Below, piece after piece: positions 45,315-52,445 of a stretch of DNA of 64,000 nucleotides. The stretch is from the NCBI RefSeq assembly GCF_007995095.1, contig NZ_VOPY01000001.1:521001-585000 (forward strand). The letters run 5' to 3'. Each line of letters begins with the position of its first letter. Within the stretch, counting starts at the first letter, position 1. The notes under the pieces are model-generated. The model saw nothing but the letters and a program-made list of their open reading frames with translations, searched no databases and was not told the DNA's origin. Both the position numbers and the translations under genes were made by a program. The stretch comes from Flavisphingopyxis soli. GTDB taxonomy: Bacteria; Pseudomonadota; Alphaproteobacteria; Sphingomonadales; Sphingomonadaceae.

Positions 45315-46305
45315 GTGCCTGCGATTCGCCGGCAGGCTTCAGCGGCGGCAGCCGCAGCTTGAGCAGGATCGTGCTCTGCCAGCTCGACTGGTTATCGTCC
45401 GAAATCACCCAGACGCAGCCGCACGCCGGGTCGGGGTCGATCGCGATCCCTTCGAAATTGTCCGACAGCGGCGCCCGGTCGATCACCCCGATCGTCTCCG
45501 AGCTCCAGTCATGTTGGGTTGAAATGCGCCGCGGGTCGGCGATCGCGATCGTGCTGGTAAAACCGAACGGCAGGCGAAAGCGGCGATGGACGATGACGAC
45601 GCGCCCGTCGCGCAGCGTCGCGACGTCGGTCACCGCGCCCTTGCCCTCGCTGTCGTAATCAAAGCGCGTCTCGTGCGCGGCGGGATCGCTCGGCACGCGG
45701 TCGAACACAACCGCATGGCTGCGCCCTTTCCCCGAGCGCGGACCCTCGGCGATTACCAGCCAGCGCCCGTCGGCCAGCCGCGTCATCGCCTCGGGACCGG
45801 CATTGCCCGGCCAGTCCGCCATCGCGGTTGGCTTGGCCGCGCCCAGGACGCGGGTCAGCGCGGCATCGTAGCGGCGCAGCTTGTTGGTGTTCTCGAACCC
45901 CGCAACGACATCGCCATTGGGTGCGATCGCGACCGATTCGACGTCGCGCCGCGACTTGGTGATGCCGCGCGTCCTCGGCAACGGTTCGATTCTCAGCGCC
46001 TCGACCGTCCCCGTAGCGCCGAGTGCGAAGCGCGCGGTCCAGCCGCTGTCGCTGACCAGCAGGAAGCGGCGCGGTGCGGTCAGCGCGAGCGCCGACCAGC
46101 CGCCGAAGCCGCTGTGCGGGCTGGTGAGTCGCCACGCCTCGAGCACCTCGAGCCGACCGATTCGCCGCTGCGCCGCATGGTTCGGGATCGCCGTCGCGGT
46201 CGCCACGAGCGTGTGATCGGCAACGGGAAAGCGCAGCGCGCGCGGCGGCAGGGGGCCGAGGACGATCAGGATCGCGGCGGCGGCAAGGAGCGATCGGATG
46301 CGCAT
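45298..46305 (-). CDS. Esterase-like/phytase-like beta-propeller protein, exported
   Basis: A 335-residue protein with an N-terminal signal or anchor (M-R-I-R-S-L-L-A-A-A-A-I-L-I-V-L). The rest matches the esterase-like activity of phytase family: G-G-W-S-A-L-A-L, L-L-V-S-D-S-G-W-T-A, D-V-E-S-V-A-I, F-E-N, and D-N-F-E-G-I-A. These repeats suggest a propeller. Activity in this family is mostly inferred. The start was taken at the ATG directly before the signal. Confidence 0.83.
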   Translation of the reverse strand: MRIRSLLAAAAILIVLGPLPPRALRFPVADHTLVATATAIPNHAAQRRIGRLEVLEAWRLTSPHSGFGGWSALALTAPRRFLLVSDSGWTARFALGATGTVEALRIEPLPRTRGITKSRRDVESVAIAPNGDVVAGFENTNKLRRYDAALTRVLGAAKPTAMADWPGNAGPEAMTRLADGRWLVIAEGPRSGKGRSHAVVFDRVPSDPAAHETRFDYDSEGKGAVTDVATLRDGRVVIVHRRFRLPFGFTSTIAIADPRRISTQHDWSSETIGVIDRAPLSDNFEGIAIDPDPACGCVWVISDDNQSSWQSTILLKLRLPPLKPAGESQAQKRRR

Positions 46306-46726
46306 GGGCTGGTCGTATGCGCATAGCATTGCCGCACGCTGCGACAACCGTGCGCGCCATCGCGGCTCCCACGACGGGGACTGTGCAGCGCATCGCAATG
46401 CCTTGATGAACGGGGGATAACTGAACGAATGCCGACAATCGCATTCAGTATTGGATCACCCCGCACCGCCTAATCCCTGTCTTACGCCAACGACTGCGCC
46501 GCGCCTTTGCGAATGTTCGCGCGATGGCAAACACCTCACCGATTCGGTCCCTGTCGGGGGCTGATAGGGTCGGCGCGTCCAATGCTTCCCGGGCGCGTCG
46601 GCCCGTCTGCGTTTGCGCGCTCTGGCCGCCTTAACTTGCCATAAGGCCGCACTAACCCTAAGTTCTCACTCAAGTGCCGCCGGGGTCATCCCGGAGGTGA
46701 GAATATAAAAGTTAGGCGTTGCTGGC
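46306..46726. other. Intergenic region upstream of ppx
   Basis: About 420 bp between divergent genes. No coding sequence is supported. It holds the promoters of both genes and, at its ppx end, the hairpin described next. The stretch 46380-46520 is AT-richer than average. Confidence 0.5.
46663..46703 (+). promoter_or_regulatory. Two-tier stem-loop in the ppx leader
   Basis: TTCTCAC pairs with GTGAGAA (outer stem), and CCGGG pairs with CCCGG (inner stem, 5-nt loop), with unpaired bases between. The structure ends 23 bases before the ppx ATG. No T-run follows, so a leader or protein-binding structure is more likely than a terminator. Confidence 0.4.
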
Positions 46727-47812
46727 ATGGCGGATCATCCCGCACCATCGCCGCGGCATCCGGGCCAGGGTCCGGGTAAGTTGGCGGATAAGCGACCCCC
46801 CCGCGGTGGTGCGCTTCCCCATGCGCGCGGACGCTATCCCGGCCGGTCGAGCTATGCCGCGATCGATCTCGGCACCAACAATTGCCGCCTCCTTATCGCG
46901 CGACCCTCGGCCGACGGCTTCATCGTCATCGATGCCTTTTCGCGCATCGTTCGGCTCGGCGAAGGCCTCGCCGCAACCGGGCGCATTTCCGATGCCGCGA
47001 TCGATCGCGCAATCGCCGCGCTGTCGGTCTGTTCGGACAAATTGCGCCGCCGTCACGTCACCCTCGCCCGCTCGGTTGCGACCGAGGCCTGTCGCCGCGC
47101 CGAGAATGGCGAGGCGTTCATCGACCGCGTCTACAACGAGACCGGCATCGCGCTCGAGATCATCTCGTCCGAGGAAGAGGCGCGGCTCGCCGTGCTCGGC
47201 TGTCACATCCTGCTCGAACCCGGCGACGGCCCGGCGATGGTGTTCGATATCGGCGGCGGCTCGACCGAGCTTGTCCTCGTCGATTCGACCGGCCCGGTGC
47301 CAGAGATCCTCGACTGGATGAGCGTCCCCTGGGGCGTCGTCTCGCTGACCGAGACGGTCGCGATCGACGCCGACGATGCCGCCTCGCGGACCGCAGGCTA
47401 TGCCGAGATGCGCGCGCGCGTCAGCGAGGCGTTCGCGCCGTTCGCCAAGCGCCTGCCGCGCGTCGATCCGGCGACAACACGCCTGCTCGGCACCAGCGGC
47501 ACCGTCACCACGCTCGCCAGCCTCCACCTCGAACTGCCCGCTTATGATCGCAGCGCGGTCGACGGGCTGATCGTCCCGTCGGCGTCGATGCGGGCGATCA
47601 GCACGCGGCTCGCCAATATGTCGCCCGACGAGCGCGCCGAACTGCCGACGATCGGGCGCGAGCGCGGCCAGCTTGTCGTTGCGGGCTGCGCGATCCTCGA
47701 ATCGATCCTCGACATCTGGCCGACCGAACGGCTCGGCGTCGCCGATCGCGGCATCCGTGAAGGCATCTTGCGCGCGCTGATGGCCAACGACTCAAGGCAT
47801 CGCCCGTCATGA
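46727..47812 (+). CDS. Ppx/GppA-type exopolyphosphatase
   Basis: A 361-residue actin-fold phosphatase. The phosphate-binding motifs A-I-D-L-G-T-N-N-C-R-L-L-I near residue 45 and F-D-I-G-G-G-S-T-E-L near residue 175 are present. It covers the two N-terminal domains only, and lacks the long C-terminal domain of E. coli Ppx. It may degrade polyphosphate or pppGpp. The first 40 residues are a Pro/Arg-rich tail. Its stop overlaps the rlmE ATG. Confidence 0.9.
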   Translation: MADHPAPSPRHPGQGPGKLADKRPPRGGALPHARGRYPGRSSYAAIDLGTNNCRLLIARPSADGFIVIDAFSRIVRLGEGLAATGRISDAAIDRAIAALSVCSDKLRRRHVTLARSVATEACRRAENGEAFIDRVYNETGIALEIISSEEEARLAVLGCHILLEPGDGPAMVFDIGGGSTELVLVDSTGPVPEILDWMSVPWGVVSLTETVAIDADDAASRTAGYAEMRARVSEAFAPFAKRLPRVDPATTRLLGTSGTVTTLASLHLELPAYDRSAVDGLIVPSASMRAISTRLANMSPDERAELPTIGRERGQLVVAGCAILESILDIWPTERLGVADRGIREGILRALMANDSRHRPS

Positions 47813-48468
47813 AAAAAGCCGATTCAACCCGCCTGCGGACCGCCAAGGGCCGCCGCGCCAGTTCGACGCGCTGGCTCCAGCGCCAGCTCAACGACCCGTA
47901 CGTCAAGCGCGCCCGCGCCGAGGGCTATCGCAGCCGTGCGGCGTACAAGCTGATCGAGCTCGACGAGAAATTCGGTCTGCTCAAGGGCGCGCGCGGAATC
48001 GTCGATCTCGGCGTTGCGCCGGGCGGCTGGACGCAGGTCGCACGCTTGCTCGCGCCGCGCGCAAGCATCGTCGGCATCGATCTCCTCCCGACCGACCCGA
48101 TCGAGGGCGCGGTGCTGCTCGAAATGGACTTCATGGCCGATGACGCGCCCGAACGCCTGATCGCCGAGCTTGGCCGCGAACCCGATCTCGTCATATCGGA
48201 CATGGCGGCGAACACCGTCGGTCACCAGCAGACCGACCATCTGCGCACGATGGGCCTCGCCGAGGCGGGCGCCTATTTCGCGATCGAAACGCTGGTCGAG
48301 GGCGGCGCCTTTGTCTCGAAGGTGTTCGCCGGCGGCACCGACCGCGAACTGCTCGCTTTGCTCAAGTCGAACTTCCGCACCGTCAAACACGCCAAGCCCC
48401 CCGCCAGCCGCAAGGGTTCGCCCGAATGGTATGTCGTCGCACAAGGCTTCAAGGGACGCGGCGATTGA
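47809..48468 (+). CDS. rlmE: 23S rRNA 2'-O-methyltransferase RlmE (FtsJ)
   Basis: Methylates U2552 of 23S rRNA (E. coli numbering). The 219-residue protein has the K-D-K-E tetrad context: R-A-A-Y-K-L-I-E, V-D-L-G-V-A-P-G-G-W, S-D-M-A-A-N and K-V-F-A-G-G. The N-terminus is Arg-rich, as usual. It overlaps ppx upstream and a phosphatase gene downstream by four bases each, forming a three-gene operon. Confidence 0.94.
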   Translation: MKKADSTRLRTAKGRRASSTRWLQRQLNDPYVKRARAEGYRSRAAYKLIELDEKFGLLKGARGIVDLGVAPGGWTQVARLLAPRASIVGIDLLPTDPIEGAVLLEMDFMADDAPERLIAELGREPDLVISDMAANTVGHQQTDHLRTMGLAEAGAYFAIETLVEGGAFVSKVFAGGTDRELLALLKSNFRTVKHAKPPASRKGSPEWYVVAQGFKGRGD

Positions 48469-49115
48469 GCCTGGCCGACGCGGGACACAGTGGCCGCTGG
48501 TATATCTGTCGCCATGGCGAGACCGTGTTCAACGCCGCGCGGCGCCTGCAGGGCGACGCGGCGCACACCCCGCTGACGCGCACTGGCTTTGCCCAGGCCG
48601 ACGCGATGGGTAGCGCGCTCGCCGCCCGGCTCGGCGCGGCACCTGCGCTCACCTTATGGTCGTCGGATACCAGCCGCGCGCTGCAGACACTCGCGGTGAT
48701 CGCCGAACAGTGCGGCCTCGACTGGCATGAGGCGCAGGTCGATGCGCGGCTCAACGAGATCGATGTCGGTGAATGGGGCGGGCGCACCTATGCCGATGTC
48801 ACGCGCGAGGGCGGGGCGATCGTCGATCCCGCCACCGGCCTGTTCGCGCGCGGCGCGCCCGGCGGTGAGGATTATGCCGATGTCGCGGCGCGGCTGGCGA
48901 ACTGGCTCGCCGATACCGCGATGCAGGACGGCGACCGGCTGATCGTCATGCACGGCATGTCGAGCCGGGTGCTGAGGGGCCTGCTGACGGGTCTCGGCCC
49001 GCTTGACGGCTATGGCGTGCCGATCGCGCCATCGCTGCCGCAGGGGACGCTGTCGCTGGTCGAGCAGGGCCGCGAGACCGTGCTCCATACGGGCAGCGGG
49101 ACGCGCGCCCATTAG
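48465..49115 (+). CDS. Histidine phosphatase family protein
   Basis: A 216-residue phosphoglycerate-mutase-like phosphatase with the R-H-G-E motif near residue 17, a second Arg in S-S-D-T-S-R-A, the Glu segment L-N-E-I-D-V-G-E-W, and the final His in V-M-H-G-M-S. Substrate unknown. The start is TTG overlapping the rlmE stop; upstream in-frame sequence lies inside rlmE. Confidence 0.87.
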   Translation: MSLADAGHSGRWYICRHGETVFNAARRLQGDAAHTPLTRTGFAQADAMGSALAARLGAAPALTLWSSDTSRALQTLAVIAEQCGLDWHEAQVDARLNEIDVGEWGGRTYADVTREGGAIVDPATGLFARGAPGGEDYADVAARLANWLADTAMQDGDRLIVMHGMSSRVLRGLLTGLGPLDGYGVPIAPSLPQGTLSLVEQGRETVLHTGSGTRAH

Positions 49116-49118
49116 GGG

Positions 49119-50846
49119 CTATTTGCGCGCTGTCGCGACCGCGGCCTTGAGCGCATCGTAACCGACCGCACCGTGCAGGATCTGGTCGCCGACGACGAAG
49201 CTCGGCGTGCCTTCGAACCGCAATTGCTGCGCGACCGACACGTTCGATGCGATTTCGCGGTCGAGCGCGGGATCGGACCGTGCCGCAGCTACGTCTTCGG
49301 GGGTCATCCCCGCCTTGGCGGCGGCGGTCAGGATATTGGCGTCGCTCGGCTGGCCAAGCGCGAACAGCGCGAGGTGATAGTCGCGATAGCGGCCCTTGCG
49401 CGCGGCGGCGAGGCCGACCTTGGCCGCCGGCCCGCTCTGCGCGGTCAGGATCGGCAGCTCGCGATAGACGATCTTGACCCCCGGATCGGCTTTGAGCAGC
49501 CGTTCGACATCGGGCAGGCTGCGGCGGCAGAAGGTGCAGGCAAAATCGCTATACTCGGTGATGACGACGTCGCCCTTGGGATTGCCGCCCCAGGCGCCGG
49601 CGAACGGCTGTTCGATCGCCGGGCGCAGCTTGCTGATCGCGGCCGCCGATTCGCGCTGCTGCAGGCGTTCGAGCGCCTGCGGGATGATCTCTGGATGGTC
49701 GAGGATATACGCTTCGACGACGGTCTCGATTTCGGCGCGGCGGCCCGCGTCGATCGCCGCCAGCGGGCTGCCGCTGTCGGGCGCGGTCGTGGCGCCGGGC
49801 GTGCCCGCAAGGATGCTGCCGCTCGATCCGTCGCGACCCCAGAAAGCGCTACCGGCGAGGATCGCGACGACCAGCACCGCGATGATCGCCAGGCCGATCA
49901 CAATCCGCCGCGTCGGCGGTTCGGCGCCGTCGCTGGCGAGCTCGGACGCGTCCGCTGTCGTCGTCTCGGGTGATTCGTCGATGCTCGGCGGCGGCACCGC
50001 TGCGCTTGCCGCGCTCTTCGGTTTGCGTCCGCGCGGCTTCGCCTCGGGCATTGCGACGGGTGAGGGCGCAGCGGGCTCGGCGTCGCGCGGTGCGTCAGGC
50101 GCGTCTGCGCCGGCCTCGCTGAAATCGCCGAACAGCGGCAGGTCGCCCGCGCGGTTCGGCGCGCCGGCAGGGCTATTGGCATTTTCGTCGGCGACGAGCC
50201 GGTCGAGCGCACTGCCGACGACCGGCGCCGCGGGCTTGGGCGGTGCGACGCGCGCGATCATCGGTCGCGCGGCGTCCTTGGCCCCGCTGGCGATCTTGCC
50301 GCCCTGCGTCCGCGTCGCTGCGACCGAGCTGTCGAAGCCCTTGCGCGTTGCCGCGCGCGTTCGCGCCGCAGCGCTGCCGATGGCATCGCCAGCCTGCGAT
50401 CCCGCCTTGCCGATCGCCGCGCCGCTCGCCTTGCCCGTGGCGATGCTCGCCCGCGCGATCTTTTGTCCGGCCTTGCGTGTTCCGCGCGAGACCGTGCCCG
50501 CCAGCGTCCGCGTCTTGTCGCCGATCTCGAGTGCCGCGACGCGCGCGGGAATGTCGGCGCGCTCGCCCAGGCGAATCGTCGTTGCGGCAAAGCCCGCCCA
50601 GCCGCGCTTCAGCCCGGCGAGGACGTTGGCAACCAGCGGGGCGACCACGGGCGCGCGTGGCGCGGCGGACGCGGCTGCGCCGTGCGAACGCGATGAAGGA
50701 GACGCTTTGCGGTCTGCGTCGCGCGCGGACGCGGGGCTGTCGTCAGCGGGACTCGCATCGGGCTTGCCGGGAGCGGGGCCTGCGCCCTGCTCGTCGTCGA
50801 TCCCGTCGAGCCAGGGTCGGTAATAATCGTCTTTGCCGCCCGCCAT
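49119..50846 (-). CDS. DsbA-like protein with long N-terminal cytoplasmic region
   Basis: The 575-residue product has three parts: an Ala/Arg/Pro-rich low-complexity region of about 310 residues, a single transmembrane helix (about 314-335), and a periplasmic thioredoxin-fold domain of about 220 residues with C437-T-F-C440. The C-terminal part, with its Y-I-L-D-H-P-E-I-I-P lead-in and cis-Pro in G-T-P-S-F-V, matches the DsbA/Com1-like family that oxidises or isomerises thiols. The large N-terminal tail is not part of that family. It follows the M48 protease gene, downstream of rne. Confidence 0.86.
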   Translation of the reverse strand: MAGGKDDYYRPWLDGIDDEQGAGPAPGKPDASPADDSPASARDADRKASPSSRSHGAAASAAPRAPVVAPLVANVLAGLKRGWAGFAATTIRLGERADIPARVAALEIGDKTRTLAGTVSRGTRKAGQKIARASIATGKASGAAIGKAGSQAGDAIGSAAARTRAATRKGFDSSVAATRTQGGKIASGAKDAARPMIARVAPPKPAAPVVGSALDRLVADENANSPAGAPNRAGDLPLFGDFSEAGADAPDAPRDAEPAAPSPVAMPEAKPRGRKPKSAASAAVPPPSIDESPETTTADASELASDGAEPPTRRIVIGLAIIAVLVVAILAGSAFWGRDGSSGSILAGTPGATTAPDSGSPLAAIDAGRRAEIETVVEAYILDHPEIIPQALERLQQRESAAAISKLRPAIEQPFAGAWGGNPKGDVVITEYSDFACTFCRRSLPDVERLLKADPGVKIVYRELPILTAQSGPAAKVGLAAARKGRYRDYHLALFALGQPSDANILTAAAKAGMTPEDVAAARSDPALDREIASNVSVAQQLRFEGTPSFVVGDQILHGAVGYDALKAAVATARK

Positions 50847-50879
50847 CGGGTCCCCCGTCTCGGCGGCAACGCTGCCGCC

Positions 50880-52262
50880 CTATCTGCGTTTCTTGCCCGT
50901 TTTCTCGATCGCGGCGCGCGCGACATAGGCGATGTCCTGTGCGCGCAGCCAGTCGGGCGCATTCGGATCGATACCAGCCATTGCCACTTCGGCATAGCGC
51001 AGCGCAAGCGGCCACTGCTGCGTCAGGTCGAAGCGTTCGGCGCTGGCGAGCGCGGCGCGCGAATCGTCGCCTTCGCGCGCATAGACCGTGCCCAACTGGT
51101 ACCAGGCGAACGGGTTTTCGCGATCGCGCGAAACCGCCGCGCGCAGGACGTGTTCGGCCTCGTCATAATATTGCGGATCTTCGGTCTCGATCAGCGCATG
51201 GCCGAACATCGATGCGATCAGCGGCTGCGATCCGCTCAGCGCGGTCGCCTTGCGCAGCGGCGCGATCGCCTCGACCGGGCGACCCGATTCGAGCAGCACC
51301 TGGCCCTCGAGCTCGAGGAAATAGGGATTGTCGGGCTGCGCTGCGATCAGCGCCTTGGTCTCGGCGAGCGCCTTTTCAGGATAGCTCGACTTGTGCCAGG
51401 CGAACGCGCGGGCATAGCGCGCGGGAACGCTGGTATCGCTTTCGGGATATTTCTTGAGCGTGCGCGTCGGATCTTCGACATAGCCCGCGAGCTTCGCCTT
51501 GACCCGTTCGAAACGCTGTTCGAGCGCGGAATCGATCGGCGTGTCATAGGCGGGGTCGGCCTTGATCGCGGTCTCCAACCGCGAGATGCGGTCGCCCGAC
51601 AGCGGGTGGGTGTAGGCATAATCGATCGTCCGGTCGACGCCGGTGCGGAACTCCTGGCTCTGCAGCGTCTTGAAGAAATCGATCATCCCCTTGCCGCTGA
51701 TTCCCGCATTGCGCAGATAGCTCGACCCGGCCTGGTCGGCGGATGATTCCTGGACACGCGAATAGGCGAGCAAATTACCCAGCGCCGCCTGCTGGCCCAT
51801 CGCCATGACGCCCGCTGCGGCCTCGCCCGCGCCCGCGGCGGCAAGTGCCACTCCTGCGAGCAGCGACAACAGGCTGATCTTGGTCGCCTGCGAATAGCCT
51901 TCGTTGAAGCGGATCGCGTGGCCGCCGGCGATATGGCCGAGCTCGTGCGCGATGACGCCCTGGACCTCGTTGACGTCGTCGGCGGCGGTGATCAGTCCGC
52001 TATGGATATAGACGTTCTGCCCCGCCACGACGAAGGCGTTGATCGACGGATCGTCGATCAGGATGATCTGGACGTTCGCCGGGCTGAGGCCCGCCGCGGT
52101 GATCAGCGGTTTGGAAATATCGGCGAGCAGCGCCTCGGTCTCGGCGTCGCGCAGGATCGACTGGGCGCTGACGGGAGTCGCCATCAACGACAGGCAGGCG
52201 AGCAACGCGAGCAATTGCGCGAGGTGACGGGCGAGCGACGGTCCGCCGCGGCGAACCTTCAT
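50880..52262 (-). CDS. M48 metalloprotease with TPR region (BepA-like)
   Basis: A 460-residue exported protease. A Sec signal ends at about residue 35 (P-V-S-A-Q-S). The zinc site H-E-L-G-H near residue 95, with downstream E-S-S-A-D, is the M48 active site. The C-terminal half has TPR-like helical repeats. This is the BepA/YfgC architecture, which controls outer-membrane protein and LPS assembly. I used the ATG closest to the signal; an ATG at 52280 would add six residues. Confidence 0.88.
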   Translation of the reverse strand: MKVRRGGPSLARHLAQLLALLACLSLMATPVSAQSILRDAETEALLADISKPLITAAGLSPANVQIILIDDPSINAFVVAGQNVYIHSGLITAADDVNEVQGVIAHELGHIAGGHAIRFNEGYSQATKISLLSLLAGVALAAAGAGEAAAGVMAMGQQAALGNLLAYSRVQESSADQAGSSYLRNAGISGKGMIDFFKTLQSQEFRTGVDRTIDYAYTHPLSGDRISRLETAIKADPAYDTPIDSALEQRFERVKAKLAGYVEDPTRTLKKYPESDTSVPARYARAFAWHKSSYPEKALAETKALIAAQPDNPYFLELEGQVLLESGRPVEAIAPLRKATALSGSQPLIASMFGHALIETEDPQYYDEAEHVLRAAVSRDRENPFAWYQLGTVYAREGDDSRAALASAERFDLTQQWPLALRYAEVAMAGIDPNAPDWLRAQDIAYVARAAIEKTGKKRR

Positions 52263-52445
52263 CGATGATGCAAAACTCATCGTGGGAATGTGCCGCGCGG
52301 TGCATGAACCCGCGATGAAATGGCGCGATTGCCCGATCGCACATAAGCAAACGGGACGCCGCCGAAGCAGCGTCCCGCATGATCGTTGAACCAGGGCTGC
52401 GTCCGACACGCCTGCAGTACCGACAGGTCCGACGCGAACGCCATA

